64,000 nt of DNA from Methylocella silvestris BL2 (GTDB lineage: Bacteria > Pseudomonadota > Alphaproteobacteria > Rhizobiales > Beijerinckiaceae), in the NCBI RefSeq assembly GCF_000021745.1, contig NC_011666.1, positions 3,871,001 to 3,935,000 of the forward strand. The letters run 5' to 3'. Positions 19,613 through 29,033 of this stretch are shown here, piece after piece. Positions within the stretch are counted from its first letter, which is position 1, and the number at the start of each line of letters is the position of its first letter. The translations under genes were made by a program, and so were the position numbers. A model generated the notes under the pieces. That model did not search any database. It was not told where the DNA came from and saw only the letters and a program-made list of their open reading frames with translations.

Positions 19613-20089
19613 CTAATCTGTCAAATCGGCGAGGAGCGCCCGCCGCGCCTTGCTCCCCTCCGCCAGCAGATGGACATGCCACTCACGCGCGCCGAGGCGG
19701 ATCAGCGCCGCGACTGTCTCGCTTGCGTCGGCAGAGGCCCCTCCCGAACAGCAGAGCTCAAAAGCGCCGAGCCTGCGGCGCTGGCCGACTGCGTTGAATC
19801 CCATGGCGAGAACGACCGCGCTTTCAAACGCCGGAAGACCGCCAAGATCGCTGTCGTCAAAATCATGGGCGGCGGAAACGGGAAAGACGGAGAAAATATA
19901 GGAGCGGCCGGAGGCGGCGCGCCATTTATGAAAGCGACCGGCGAGGTTGCCCCCCGCAAGGCAATGCAGCGGCGCGTTTCGCAAGGGCTGACGGCGATCG
20001 GAGCTGCTCTCTGCGCCCCAGAAAGGCGCAAGCGTCTCGGCGCATTCGGGGAGCTGGCCTTTTTGCGAAAGACGAAGGACGACGCCCAT
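19613..20089 (-). CDS. Unknown protein with an SOS-type promoter
   Basis: A 158-residue protein of unrecognised family, starting MGVVLRLSQKGQLPECAETL. The start chosen is the ATG at 20087-20089, because GGAG stands 9 bases upstream and it lies downstream of the promoter at 20122-20149. Longer readings, including a TTG at 20149 that is actually the -35 box, are excluded by this. Readable features are a central GRSYIFSVFPVSAAHDF, then FESAVVLAMGFNAVGQRRRL, a paired Cys in AFELCCSGG and a helical C-terminus with HVHLLAEGSKARRALL. There is no signal peptide or membrane segment. The promoter implies expression after DNA damage. Monocistronic, convergent with the LuxR-type gene. Confidence 0.72.
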   Translation of the reverse strand: MGVVLRLSQKGQLPECAETLAPFWGAESSSDRRQPLRNAPLHCLAGGNLAGRFHKWRAASGRSYIFSVFPVSAAHDFDDSDLGGLPAFESAVVLAMGFNAVGQRRRLGAFELCCSGGASADASETVAALIRLGAREWHVHLLAEGSKARRALLADLTD

Positions 20090-20116
20090 CTGTTCCAGCT
20101 CCATCAAAAACATTCG

Positions 20117-20149
20117 GAACAGACATAGAACAAAGCGGGATTTTGTCAA
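20117..20149 (-). promoter_or_regulatory. LexA-type box inside a sigma-70-like promoter
   Basis: On the minus strand a perfect -35 TTGACA (20144-20149) is followed 16 bp later by TATGTC (20122-20127). Overlapping the -10 is GTTCTATGTCTGTTC at 20117-20131, an exact GTTC-N7-GTTC match to the alphaproteobacterial LexA operator. Placement over the -10 element of the gene at 19613-20089 would block transcription until LexA cleavage. Confidence 0.75.
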
Positions 20150-20206
20150 CCTTATATGCGGTTTTGTTCTTGATTTCTGCGCGAGTCCCTTGACGTCGCG
20201 CCAAAA

Positions 20207-20959
20207 TCAAACGGTCGCCAGCTCCACAGACAGGGAGGGATCGGCGGCGATCGCCTCGGCGATCAATTCTTCCGTCGCCGCCTCGATGCGGCTTTGCAGA
20301 ACGCGCATGAACTTCTGCTTGTCGACGTCGGCGGCGAGCGGCGGCAGAAATTTGATCACCACGCGCCCGCGCCGCCGCAGGAATCCTTGACGCGGCCAGA
20401 ACAGACCGGAATTTAACGCGACCGGCACGCAGACTGCCCCCGTTGCGGCGCACAGATGGGCGACGCCCGACTTATAGTCCGGCGCGGCGCCGGGGAGAGT
20501 TCGCGTTCCCTCCGGAAAGATGAAGACTTGGCGCTGCTCGTCGATCGCTTCGCGAACCTGCCGGGTCAGTTCCGCCAGCGCCTGGCCGCGCCTTGCCCGT
20601 TCGATCCCGATCTGGCCGGCGCCTTTCAGGTACCAGCCGAAAAACGGAATCGCCATCAGTTCGCGCTTGAGGACGAAGGTGAAATCATTCATCTGCGTGG
20701 TCAGCGCGAAGGTTTCCAGCGCCGACTGATGTTTCGCTGCGATGATGCAGGCGCCGGGGGGCAAATTCTCCCGGCCGCGAAACTCGACTTTCACGCCGCA
20801 GAGCTTGTCGAGCAGCCACAGTGAGTTGCGCGCCCACAGACGGGCAAGGTCCTGCACGGCGTCGCGCTTCATGAAGAGGGTCGGCAGGCCGGCGAAAGCC
20901 AACACTGTGATGTTGACGTAAAACGCTATGTTGAAAAGGATCGAGCGGATGACGGTCAT
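20207..20959 (-). CDS. plsC: 1-acyl-sn-glycerol-3-phosphate acyltransferase
   Basis: Converts lysophosphatidate to phosphatidate at the inner membrane in phospholipid synthesis. The 250-residue protein has an N-terminal membrane helix (about residues 5-25, SILFNIAFYVNITVLAFAG). The catalytic block is AAKHQSALETFAL, an H-x4-E variant of the usual H-x4-D. The FPEGTR substrate block (VFIFPEGTRTLPGAAP) and the VPVALNSGLFWPR block follow. Length is typical. It is separated from the SOS-type gene downstream by 57 bp that hold that gene's promoter, so the two are transcribed independently. Confidence 0.92.
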   Translation of the reverse strand: MTVIRSILFNIAFYVNITVLAFAGLPTLFMKRDAVQDLARLWARNSLWLLDKLCGVKVEFRGRENLPPGACIIAAKHQSALETFALTTQMNDFTFVLKRELMAIPFFGWYLKGAGQIGIERARRGQALAELTRQVREAIDEQRQVFIFPEGTRTLPGAAPDYKSGVAHLCAATGAVCVPVALNSGLFWPRQGFLRRRGRVVIKFLPPLAADVDKQKFMRVLQSRIEAATEELIAEAIAADPSLSVELATV

Positions 20960-21194
20960 GGGTCTTTGTTGGGTCGCGCCTTAAACGTGCTGGCGCGTTG
21001 CGATCCGGGGGAGGCGACGGGCGGATCTTATACAGGCGCAGCGCCCTGTCCGAAAGCCGCGCCGCGCCACATGACTCTCATGGATTAATTAGAGAGGATC
21101 GCCCGCAAAGCGGTTTCCGTTTTCTCTAAGGCGGTGCGCGCCGAGCCGGATCGGCCGACGCGCTAATAACCGTTTGGGCAAAACCCGCCTCGGT

Positions 21195-21446
21195 TCAGCT
21201 TTGTTTGCATTTCTGCCGGAAGGCCTTGCGCTCCTTGCCGTGCAGCCCCTTGGCGTCAGCCTGCGTCGAACATTCCTTGGCTTTCGCCTTTTTGGCGTCA
21301 TCGGAGAGGCCGCTCGGCTTGCTCGCCGCGGCAGGAGCTGCGGCGGGACTTGCGGGCGCCGCCGCGGGCGTTTGCTGGGCGAAGCCAACTGCGACGGACG
21401 ACAAAATGAGCGAGCCGGCAAGGAGAGAAGAAAGCATGAGCTTCAT
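21195..21446 (-). CDS. psiF: PsiF-repeat small secreted protein
   Basis: An 83-residue protein with a signal peptide (MKLMLSSLLAGSLILSSVAV, cleavage near AQQ at about residue 24), an Ala/Pro linker and one PsiF-type repeat near the C-terminus. The repeat has the paired cysteines in KECSTQADAKGLHGKERKAF and RQKC. PsiF of E. coli is phosphate-starvation inducible; the molecular function is unknown. The start at 21446 is preferred because a GGAAAGG precedes it and the signal peptide begins there. Upstream in-frame codons to 21626 run through the regulatory region of the methionine operon and are not expected to be coding. Confidence 0.82.
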   Translation of the reverse strand: MKLMLSSLLAGSLILSSVAVGFAQQTPAAAPASPAAAPAAASKPSGLSDDAKKAKAKECSTQADAKGLHGKERKAFRQKCKQS

Positions 21447-21572
21447 GGAAGCGCCTTTCCAATTATAACGATTCGCCCGCGGTCGAACAGGCGGCCGCGA
21501 CCTTAAGGTCGCACTGGCGGCAAAAGAAAGGCGGCAGGGCGCTCTTGTTACGTGCGCGAGTATTTTTGCCTT

Positions 21573-21600
21573 TACATATAAAGATATCTGCATATATATG
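21573..21600. promoter_or_regulatory. Candidate operator of the methionine operon (SahR-like)
   Basis: An AT-rich palindrome centred on GATATC (21583-21588): ACATATAAAGATATCTGCATATATATGT. It lies 16 bp upstream of the ArsR-methyltransferase gene that opens the metF-metH operon. ArsR-family SahR regulators of proteobacterial methionine genes bind AT-rich palindromes of this general kind, so autoregulation is likely. The palindrome is seen; the binding protein is inferred. Confidence 0.55.
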
Positions 21601-21615
21601 TAGCTGTCTTCGCAC

Positions 21616-22632
21616 GTGGACGCCATGACTCAATTTCACGCTCCATTCGACGTCGTTTTGAACGCGCTTGCCGCCGCCGGGGAGGCGACCCGCCTGCGCC
21701 TGCTGGCGCTTCTCGCCGAGGCGGAGCTGACCGTCACCGAAATTGTCACCATTCTCGGCCAGTCTCAGCCGCGCGTCTCGCGGCATCTTCGCCTGCTCGC
21801 CGAAGCCGGCCTCGTCGAGCGCCATCGCGAGGGCTCCTGGGTGTTCTTTCTGATGAGCCAGCACGGACCGGCCGCCGGCTTTGCGCGCGACATCGTCGCG
21901 AGGCTCGCCCCCGGGGAGCCTCTCCTCGGCGCAGACCGGGCGCGCCTTGCCGAAGTGCGCCAGGCGCGCGCCGAGCAGGCGGCGCGCTATTTTGCAGCCC
22001 ATGCGGCGAATTGGGACGAGTTGCGCGCGATGCATCTTCCCGAGGAGCGCGTCGAGGCGGCGATCGTCGACATCGTCGGCAAATCGCCGATCCATGCGCT
22101 GCTCGACCTTGGCGCCGGCACGGGGCGGATGCTTGAACTTCTCGCGCCGCTCGCCGCGCGCGCCGTCGGCGTCGATCAGTCGCCGCAGATGCTGGCCGTC
22201 GCGCGCGCGCGCCTTGAGCGCGCAGGCCTGCGCAACACGCAATTGCGGCAGGGCGATATTTACGCGCTTCCGGTCGAGCCCGACCATTACGATCTCGTCG
22301 TCATGCATCAGGTGCTGCATTATCTTGACGATCCGCTGCGCGCCATCCGCGAGGCGACGCGGGCGCTGCGGCCGGGCGGGCGTCTCCTCATCGTCGACTT
22401 CGCGCCGCATCATGAGGAGCATTTGCGCGCCGCCCATGCGCATCGCCGCCTCGGCTTTGCGGCCGAGGAGATCGCGGGCTTCATGCAGGCGTCCGGCCTC
22501 GACGTCGCGCTGCGCCGCGATCTCGCCCCCAACCTCAGCGAGGGCGGCAAGCTCACCGTGTCGATCTGGCTCGGACAAGACCGACGAATCATCACCGATC
22601 AACTTCCTTTGACCGCGCGAGAAGTCGCATGA
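21616..22632 (+). CDS. ArsR-type regulator fused to SAM-dependent methyltransferase
   Basis: The 338-residue protein joins an ArsR-type winged helix (about residues 10-95; ATRLRLLALLAEAELTVTEI, then SQPRVSRHLRLLAEAGLVER) to a class I methyltransferase domain (about 140-300). Motif I is LLDLGAGTGRMLE and the acidic end of strand 2 is GVDQSPQML. The HTH lacks metal-binding cysteines. Fusions of this form next to metF and metH are candidate sensors of S-adenosylhomocysteine or SAM (SahR-like). Whether the methyltransferase domain is catalytic is unknown. Its stop overlaps the metF start (ATGA), so the two are translationally coupled. The ATG at 21625 is an alternative start. Confidence 0.88.
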   Translation: MDAMTQFHAPFDVVLNALAAAGEATRLRLLALLAEAELTVTEIVTILGQSQPRVSRHLRLLAEAGLVERHREGSWVFFLMSQHGPAAGFARDIVARLAPGEPLLGADRARLAEVRQARAEQAARYFAAHAANWDELRAMHLPEERVEAAIVDIVGKSPIHALLDLGAGTGRMLELLAPLAARAVGVDQSPQMLAVARARLERAGLRNTQLRQGDIYALPVEPDHYDLVVMHQVLHYLDDPLRAIREATRALRPGGRLLIVDFAPHHEEHLRAAHAHRRLGFAAEEIAGFMQASGLDVALRRDLAPNLSEGGKLTVSIWLGQDRRIITDQLPLTAREVA

Positions 22633-23549
22633 GCGAACATCCAAGCTGTGAATTGCCGCGCGCGAGCCGCACGCATTGCCCCGATATCCGCGTCTCGTTT
22701 GAGTTTTTCCCGCCGAAGACGGTCGCCATGGAGGCGCTGCTCTGGGAATCGATCAATCGCCTTGCCCCGCTCGGGCCGAGCTTTATGTCGGTGACCTATG
22801 GCGCCGGCGGATCGACCCGCGAGCGCACCCATCAGACTGTCGCGCGTCTCGCCAAGGAAGCGGTTGTGCGGCCCGCCGCGCACCTCACCTGCGTCGGCGC
22901 CTCGATGAAAGAGATCGACGGCATCGTGCAAGGCTATTGGGACGCCGGCGTTCGCCATATCGTCGCCTTGCGCGGCGATCCGCCGGACGGGCTTGGGGCG
23001 ACCTTCGAGCCGCATCCGCAGGGCTATAAGAATTCCTGCGCGCTCGTCGCCGGCATCAAGCGCATCGGCGATTTCGAGATTTCCGTCTCGGCCTATCCGG
23101 AGCGCCATCCGGAAAGCCTGTCGCTTGACGCCGACATCGACTTCCTGCGCGCGAAGGTCGATGCCGGCGCGAGCCGGGCAATCACCCAGTTCTTCTTCGA
23201 GAACGAAATCTATCTGCGCTATCTCGACCGGCTGCGCGCGGCGGGCGTCGATATTCCGATCGTGCCGGGCATCATGCCGATGCAAAATTTCAAGCAGACC
23301 GCGGGCTTCGCCAAGAAGGCTGGCGCCAGCGTGCCGCAATGGCTCGCCGACCGCTTCGAGGGATTGGATGACGATCCTCAGACAAGGCGGCTCGTCGCCG
23401 CCACCGTCGCGGCGGAGCAGGTGCTCGATCTTGTCGATCACGGCGTGCGGGACTTTCATTTCTACACCAACAATCGCGCCGATCTCGTCTACGCCATTTG
23501 CCATCTCCTCGGGCTGCGGCCGAAACCTGAACAAAAAGAGGCCGCCTGA
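22629..23549 (+). CDS. metF: 5,10-methylenetetrahydrofolate reductase
   Basis: Reduces methylene-THF to methyl-THF using a flavin, supplying the methyl donor for MetH. The 306-residue protein shows ISVSFEFFPPKT-type opening (here RVSFEFFPPKTVAMEALLWE), SVTYGAGGSTRERTH, the HLTCVGAS block, ALRGDPPDG and the late FYTNNRADL. Length is typical of bacterial MetF. It overlaps the upstream regulator by 4 bp and its stop abuts metH, so the three genes form one operon of the methyl cycle. Control is expected from the palindrome at 21573-21600. Confidence 0.96.
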   Translation: MSEHPSCELPRASRTHCPDIRVSFEFFPPKTVAMEALLWESINRLAPLGPSFMSVTYGAGGSTRERTHQTVARLAKEAVVRPAAHLTCVGASMKEIDGIVQGYWDAGVRHIVALRGDPPDGLGATFEPHPQGYKNSCALVAGIKRIGDFEISVSAYPERHPESLSLDADIDFLRAKVDAGASRAITQFFFENEIYLRYLDRLRAAGVDIPIVPGIMPMQNFKQTAGFAKKAGASVPQWLADRFEGLDDDPQTRRLVAATVAAEQVLDLVDHGVRDFHFYTNNRADLVYAICHLLGLRPKPEQKEAA

Positions 23550-26500
23550 ATGACCCATCGCTTTGACGGAGCAGAAACCCGAGCCGCCTTCCTTGACGCT
23601 GCGCGGAAAAGAATCCTGGTGCTCGACGGCGCCATGGGGACGATGATCCAGCAGCATAAATTCACCGAGGAGCAGTTTCGCGGCGAGCGCTTTGCCGATT
23701 GGCCGAGCGATCTGCGCGGCAACAATGATCTCTTGAGCCTGACCCAGCCGAAGGCGATCGAACAGATCCATCGCGCCTATATCGACGCTGGCGCCGACAT
23801 CATCGCGACCAACACTTTCAATTCGACAAGCATCTCGCAGGCCGACTATGGCATGCAGGAGCTTGTCTTCGAGCTTAATCGGGAATCGGCGCGGCTGTGC
23901 CGGGTGGCCGCCGACGCCGCGGAGAAACACGACGGCAAGCGCCGCTTTGTCGCCGGCGCGCTTGGTCCGACGAGCCGCACGGCCTCGATTTCGCCGGACG
24001 TCAACAATCCGGGCTTTCGCGCCGTCAGCTTCGATGAATTGCGCGACGCCTATGACGAGGCCGCGCGGGCGCTGATCGAGGGCGGCGCCGACCTTCTGAT
24101 CATCGAGACAATCTTCGACACGCTGAACGCCAAGGCTGCGCTCGCCGGCGTGCGCGATGCTTTCGCCAAGCTTGGCGTCGAAGCGCCGGTCATGATTTCC
24201 GGCACGATCACCGATCTCTCCGGCCGCACCCTGTCCGGCCAGACGCCGACAGCCTTCTGGCATTCCCTGCGCCACGCCGATCCTTTGACGATCGGGCTCA
24301 ACTGCGCTCTCGGCGCGCGGGAAATGCGCGCCCATCTCGCCGAACTCTCGCGCATCGCCGATACGCTCGTCTGCGCCTATCCAAACGCCGGTCTTCCGAA
24401 CGAATTCGGCCTTTACGACGAGAGCCCCGAATATATGGCGAGCCTTGTCGGCGAATTCGCCGACTCGGGGCTAGTCAATGTCGTCGGCGGCTGCTGCGGC
24501 ACGACGCCCGCCCATATCCATGCGATCGCCAAACGCATCGAGGGGGTCGCGCCGCGCGAGATCCCGGAGATCGCGCCCTTGCTGCGCCTGTCCGGCCTCG
24601 AGCCTTTCGTGCTCGCGCCTGAAATTCCCTTCGTCAATGTCGGCGAGCGCACCAATGTCACCGGCTCGGCCAAATTCCGGAAGCTGATCAAACAGGGCGA
24701 TTTTGCCGCGGCGCTCGACGTTGCGCGCGATCAGGTCGCGGCCGGCGCGCAGATCATCGACGTCAATATGGACGAGGGCTTGCTCGACTCCGAAAAGGCG
24801 ATGGTCGAATTCCTAAATCTCATCGCCGCCGAGCCGGACATCGCGCGCGTGCCGGTGATGATCGATTCCTCGAAATTCTCGGTGATCGAGGCCGGGCTGA
24901 AATGCGTGCAGGGCAAGTCGGTCGTCAATTCGATCTCGATGAAAGAGGGGGTCGAAAAATTCATCGCCGACGCCCGCACGGTGCGCGCCTATGGCGCCGC
25001 CGTCGTCGTCATGGCTTTCGACGAGAAGGGCCAGGCCGACACCTTTGAACGCAAGGTCGAGATCTGCGCCAAGGCCTATCAGATCCTGACGCAGGAGGCT
25101 GGCTTTCCGCCCGAAGACATCATCTTCGATCCGAATATCTTCGCCATCGCGACGGGCATCGAGGAACACAATAATTACGGCGTCGACTTCATCGAGGCGA
25201 CGCGGGAGATTCGCAAGCGCTTCCCGCTCGTGCACATTTCCGGCGGCGTCTCCAATCTATCGTTCTCGTTTCGCGGCAATGAGCCGGTGCGCGAGGCCAT
25301 GCACGCCGTGTTTCTCTACCACGCCATCCAGGCCGGCATGGATATGGGCATCGTCAATGCGGGGCAGCTCGCGGTCTACGCCGAGATCGAGCCGGGGCTG
25401 CGCGAGGCCTGTGAGGACGTCGTGCTCAACCGGCGTCCCGACGCCACCGAGCGCCTGCTTGCGATCGCCGAAGGGTTTCGCGGCCATGGAGTCGAAAAAG
25501 CCGAAAGAGACCTTGTCTGGCGCGAGCAGCCGGTCATCAAGCGGCTTGAACATGCGTTGGTCAATGGCATCACCGAATTTGTCGAGCTCGACGTCGAAGA
25601 GGCGCGCGCCGCATCCAAGCGCCCGCTCGACGTGATCGAAGGCCCGCTGATGGCCGGAATGAATGTCGTCGGCGATCTCTTCGGCGCCGGCAAGATGTTC
25701 CTGCCGCAGGTCGTCAAATCGGCTCGCGTGATGAAGCAGGCGGTCGCCTATCTTCTTCCCTATATGGACGAGGAGAAGCGCAAGAATGGCGGCTCGGAGC
25801 GCTCCACCGCCGGCAAGATCTTGATGGCGACGGTCAAGGGCGACGTGCACGATATCGGCAAGAATATCGTCGGCGTCGTGCTTGCCTGCAACAATTACGA
25901 GATCATCGATCTTGGCGTCATGGTTCCCGCCGCGAAGATTCTCAGCGTTGCGCGGGCGGAAAAAGTCGACGCCATCGGCCTGTCCGGCCTTATCACGCCT
26001 TCGCTCGACGAGATGTGCTATGTCGCCGCCGAAATGGAGCGCGAGGGTTTCGATCTGCCCTTGTTGATTGGCGGCGCCACAACAAGCCGCGTGCATACGG
26101 CGGTCAAGATCCACCCCAACTACACGCGCGGACAAACCGTCTATGTCAATGACGCCAGCCGCGCAGTTGGCGTCGTGCAGTCGCTGCTTGGCGAGAGCGC
26201 GCGCGATGCGGCCGAGACCTTCCGCGCCGAATATGAAAAGGTGGCGGCGGCGCATCGCCGCGGCGAAGCGGAAAAGCTGCGCCTGCCGATCGGCAAGGCG
26301 CGCGCCAATGCGCTCAAGATCGATTGGGACGACTATGCGCCGCCGCGTCCGACCTTTACCGGCTCGCGCGTGTTTCGCAGCTATGACGTCGCCGAGCTCA
26401 TCCCTTACATCGACTGGACGCCCTTCTTTCAGACCTGGGAGCTGCGCGGCCGCTATCCGGCCATCCTCGACGATCCCAAACAGGGCGAGGCGGCGCGCAG

Positions 26501-27287
26501 CCTCTTTGACGACGCGCAGGCGATGCTGAAGCGCATGGTCGAGGAGCATTGGCTCGATCCGAAGGCGGTGATCGGCTTCTGGCCGGCCAATTCCGTGGGC
26601 GATGACATCGCGCTCTACACAGGTGAATCGCGTTCGGAAAAACTTGCGGCCTTCCATACTCTGCGGCAACAGCTGACGCGCCGCGACGGAAAACCCAACA
26701 TCGCCCTGTCGGATTTTATCGCGCCCGCGGGCGGCAAACCCGACTACATCGGCGCTTTCGTCGTCACGGCGGGCGCGCAGGAAGGCAAGATCGCCGACCG
26801 CTTCGCCAAAGCCAACGACGACTACGGCTCGATCCTCGTCAAGGCGCTTGCCGACCGCATCGCCGAAGCCTTGGCCGAGCGCATGCACGAGCGCGTGCGG
26901 CGCGAATTCTGGGCCTATGCGCCGGACGAGGCGATCTCCGAGGATGACCGCTTGCGCGAAGAATATCGCGGCATTCGTCCCGCGCCCGGCTATCCGGCTC
27001 AGCCCGACCACACGGAAAAGGCGACGCTGTTCGAACTGCTGGCGGCAGAAAAACGGATTGGCGTTTCGCTGACGGAAAGCTTTGCGATGTGGCCGGGCGC
27101 CTCTGTGTCGGGGCTCTATTTCGCGCATCCGCAGGCGCATTATTTCGGCGTCGCCAAGATCGAGCGCGATCAGGTCGAGGATTACGCGCTGCGCAAGGGG
27201 ATGAGCGTCGCCGAGATGGAGCGCTGGCTGGCGCCGATCCTCAACTATGATCCGGCGAGCGTCGCGGAGGCGGCCGCGGCGGAATAG
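23550..27287 (+). CDS. metH: Cobalamin-dependent methionine synthase
   Basis: Transfers the methyl group of methyl-THF to homocysteine through cobalamin. The 1245-residue protein has all four modules. The homocysteine domain (about 1-330) has the zinc ligands in [13 protein letters not shown]. The pterin domain (about 355-640) begins at [13 protein letters not shown]. The B12 domain (about 650-900) contains [11 protein letters not shown], whose His, near residue 767, is the lower cobalt ligand. The reactivation domain (about 930-1240) has [15 protein letters not shown]. Nothing is missing. It follows metF directly with no gap. A GGCG/CGCC hairpin just after the stop (27289-27301) could end the transcript but lacks a T tract. 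Confidence 0.98.
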   Translation: MTHRFDGAETRAAFLDAARKRILVLDGAMGTMIQQHKFTEEQFRGERFADWPSDLRGNNDLLSLTQPKAIEQIHRAYIDAGADIIATNTFNSTSISQADYGMQELVFELNRESARLCRVAADAAEKHDGKRRFVAGALGPTSRTASISPDVNNPGFRAVSFDELRDAYDEAARALIEGGADLLIIETIFDTLNAKAALAGVRDAFAKLGVEAPVMISGTITDLSGRTLSGQTPTAFWHSLRHADPLTIGLNCALGAREMRAHLAELSRIADTLVCAYPNAGLPNEFGLYDESPEYMASLVGEFADSGLVNVVGGCCGTTPAHIHAIAKRIEGVAPREIPEIAPLLRLSGLEPFVLAPEIPFVNVGERTNVTGSAKFRKLIKQGDFAAALDVARDQVAAGAQIIDVNMDEGLLDSEKAMVEFLNLIAAEPDIARVPVMIDSSKFSVIEAGLKCVQGKSVVNSISMKEGVEKFIADARTVRAYGAAVVVMAFDEKGQADTFERKVEICAKAYQILTQEAGFPPEDIIFDPNIFAIATGIEEHNNYGVDFIEATREIRKRFPLVHISGGVSNLSFSFRGNEPVREAMHAVFLYHAIQAGMDMGIVNAGQLAVYAEIEPGLREACEDVVLNRRPDATERLLAIAEGFRGHGVEKAERDLVWREQPVIKRLEHALVNGITEFVELDVEEARAASKRPLDVIEGPLMAGMNVVGDLFGAGKMFLPQVVKSARVMKQAVAYLLPYMDEEKRKNGGSERSTAGKILMATVKGDVHDIGKNIVGVVLACNNYEIIDLGVMVPAAKILSVARAEKVDAIGLSGLITPSLDEMCYVAAEMEREGFDLPLLIGGATTSRVHTAVKIHPNYTRGQTVYVNDASRAVGVVQSLLGESARDAAETFRAEYEKVAAAHRRGEAEKLRLPIGKARANALKIDWDDYAPPRPTFTGSRVFRSYDVAELIPYIDWTPFFQTWELRGRYPAILDDPKQGEAARSLFDDAQAMLKRMVEEHWLDPKAVIGFWPANSVGDDIALYTGESRSEKLAAFHTLRQQLTRRDGKPNIALSDFIAPAGGKPDYIGAFVVTAGAQEGKIADRFAKANDDYGSILVKALADRIAEALAERMHERVRREFWAYAPDEAISEDDRLREEYRGIRPAPGYPAQPDHTEKATLFELLAAEKRIGVSLTESFAMWPGASVSGLYFAHPQAHYFGVAKIERDQVEDYALRKGMSVAEMERWLAPILNYDPASVAEAAAAE

Positions 27288-27319
27288 GCGCGACGCGCCA
27301 AATCGGCGAAGACCGCCTG

Positions 27320-28054
27320 TTAGACGCCCGGCCGCATCGCCAGCAATTTTCGCAAAGTTGCGACCGTCGAAAAATCGGCGATCCCATCGACCAGCGCCGG
27401 CCTGAAATGGCGCTGGAAGGCGCGAATGACACATTGCGTCCGCGCGTCATAGGCGCCGCTGACCGGCGCGCCATAACCATAGGCGCCGAGCATCGCCTGC
27501 AATTCCTCGACCTCGGCCCCGCGTGAATTATGGTCGAGGCGAGGTCCGGCGGAGATTGGGCAGGGGGCGACATAATGGCCGATCCCCGCGTGGGCGAGCC
27601 AATCCCAGGGGAAAAACTCGCCGGGGTCGATTTTGCGGTCGGGCGCGATGTCTGAATGGGCGAGCACGCGGTCGGGCGCGATTCGCCAGCGTTCGACGAT
27701 ATCGCCGCAAAGCGCTGTCACCGAGGCGATCTGCGCCTCAGGATAGGGATGCGCGGCGCGGCCGTTCTTGTGGCCCGGATGGGCGATTTCGATGCCGATC
27801 GAGACATCGTTCATATCGGTCTCGCCGGCCCAGATGCCGCGGCCGGCGTGCCAGGCGCGCCGCGCCTCCGGCACCAGCAGCATGATCTCGCCGTCCGGCA
27901 TGACGACGTAATGGGCTGAGACTTCGCTCGCCGGGTCGCACAACAGCGCGACCGCGGCCTCGCCCGTCGGCACGCCGGTGTAATGCAGGATGAGCGAGTT
28001 CGGCGTCTTGCCGCCTTTGCGCTCGCCGTGGTTGGGCGAAGCGCGAAGCGTCAT
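27320..28054 (-). CDS. N-acetylmuramoyl-L-alanine amidase, AmpD type with PG-binding domain
   Basis: Cleaves the amide between MurNAc and the L-Ala of peptidoglycan or anhydro-muropeptides. From the ATG at 28054 the protein has 244 residues. The amidase_2 domain has SLILHYTGVPTGEAAVALLC (zinc His), HYVVMPDGEI, GIEIAHPGH and HSDIAPDRKIDPGEFFPW. A C-terminal peptidoglycan-binding domain of three helices has SRGAEVEELQAMLGAYGYGA. There is no signal peptide with this start, so it probably acts in the cytoplasm on recycled muropeptides. In-frame ATGs at 28087 and 28111 overlap the upstream lipoprotein gene. The start is the least certain point. Confidence 0.88.
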   Translation of the reverse strand: MTLRASPNHGERKGGKTPNSLILHYTGVPTGEAAVALLCDPASEVSAHYVVMPDGEIMLLVPEARRAWHAGRGIWAGETDMNDVSIGIEIAHPGHKNGRAAHPYPEAQIASVTALCGDIVERWRIAPDRVLAHSDIAPDRKIDPGEFFPWDWLAHAGIGHYVAPCPISAGPRLDHNSRGAEVEELQAMLGAYGYGAPVSGAYDARTQCVIRAFQRHFRPALVDGIADFSTVATLRKLLAMRPGV

Positions 28055-28073
28055 CGGCAGAGCGGAATGAGTC

Positions 28074-28412
28074 TTAGTAACCAGCATAGCCCTGGCAGAA
28101 CGGGTTGCCATAAGCGTCCCAGACGACGCGGGCGCAACGGGGCGGCGGCGGCGGCGGCGGATAATAGCCGGGCGGCGGCGGCGGCGGGTTGGGCGGACGC
28201 GTATTGGCGCCGACGATCGCGCCGGTCGCGGCTCCAAGCACGCCGCCAAGCACCGCGGAACCGACATTCCCGCCAGCAAGGCCGCCGATCGCAGCGCCGG
28301 TCGCGCCGCCAAGGCCGGCGCCGCTGAGCGCCCGTTGTTCTGGCGTGTAGCCGCAGCCCGCGAGCGCCATCGAGGCGGCGACGGCGACGACGAAGGGAAG
28401 GGTGTTCTTCAT
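28074..28412 (-). CDS. Glycine-zipper lipoprotein
   Basis: A 112-residue lipoprotein: signal peptide MKNTLPFVVAVAASMALAGC with lipobox ALAGC. Next comes a glycine-zipper membrane segment (GAGLGGATGAAIGGLAGGN, then GSAVLGGVLGAATGAIVG). A proline-tyrosine stretch and the C-terminal CARVVWDAYGNPFCQGY, with two cysteines, end the protein. Glycine-zipper lipoproteins of this size are usually outer-membrane associated and of unknown role. The start is set at the second in-frame Met because the lipoprotein signal begins there. It lies 19 bp upstream of the amidase gene on the same strand, so an envelope-related operon is plausible. Confidence 0.82.
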   Translation of the reverse strand: MKNTLPFVVAVAASMALAGCGYTPEQRALSGAGLGGATGAAIGGLAGGNVGSAVLGGVLGAATGAIVGANTRPPNPPPPPPGYYPPPPPPPRCARVVWDAYGNPFCQGYAGY

Positions 28413-28562
28413 ACCTGATCCTAGCATTGCGTGAATCGTCGCGCCAATCTCCCGACGAAGGCGAGAGGGTCAAGTCAGAACCCGGTTTTATTAAGGATTT
28501 GCTACGGTCATGCGCCTTTTTCGGCACATCGGGCTTCGGCTGCGACAGAAAAGCGAAGCGCA

Positions 28563-28591
28563 TTGACGGGAAGCGGCTTCAAGCCTATCCG
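28563..28591 (+). promoter_or_regulatory. rnpB promoter
   Basis: TTGACG (28563-28568), a 17-bp spacer and TATCCG (28586-28591) form a good sigma-70-type promoter. Transcription would start 6-7 bases downstream, at about 28597, exactly where the P1 helix of RNase P RNA begins. The agreement between promoter and RNA 5' end supports both calls. Confidence 0.8.
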
Positions 28592-28596
28592 CAAGG

Positions 28597-28979
<383 letters not shown>

Positions 28980-28994
28980 CCCCTCACGGCGAGA

Positions 28995-29021
28995 TTGGAG
29001 CCGCGGCGGCCGCGGCTCCAA
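28995..29021. terminator. Hairpin between rnpB and the GPR-like gene
   Basis: A perfect 12-bp inverted repeat TTGGAGCCGCGG / CCGCGGCTCCAA with a 3-base loop. It sits 16 bp after rnpB and 12 bp after the stop codon of the convergent giant gene. It can end transcription from both sides. Neither flank has a long T tract (TGTTTCG on the plus side), so efficiency is uncertain. Confidence 0.65.
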
Positions 29022-29033
29022 TGTTTCGCGATT

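Noticed and set aside
20104-20149. Longer N-terminus of the SOS-type gene from TTG 20149
   Set aside because: The TTG is the -35 box and the -10/LexA box lies inside that extension, so it cannot be in the mRNA.
21540-21615. SAM or SAH riboswitch before the methionine operon
   Set aside because: The leader is too short and AT-rich and shows a protein-operator-like palindrome instead of a known riboswitch core.
21447-21626. N-terminal extension of psiF
   Set aside because: It runs through the palindrome and 5' end of the divergent methionine operon. The signal peptide starts at 21446.
25257-27434. A 725-codon minus-strand frame opposite metH
   Set aside because: metH is complete and certain on the plus strand. 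The antisense frame is Arg/His/Asp-rich, as expected of the reverse complement of a GC-rich gene.
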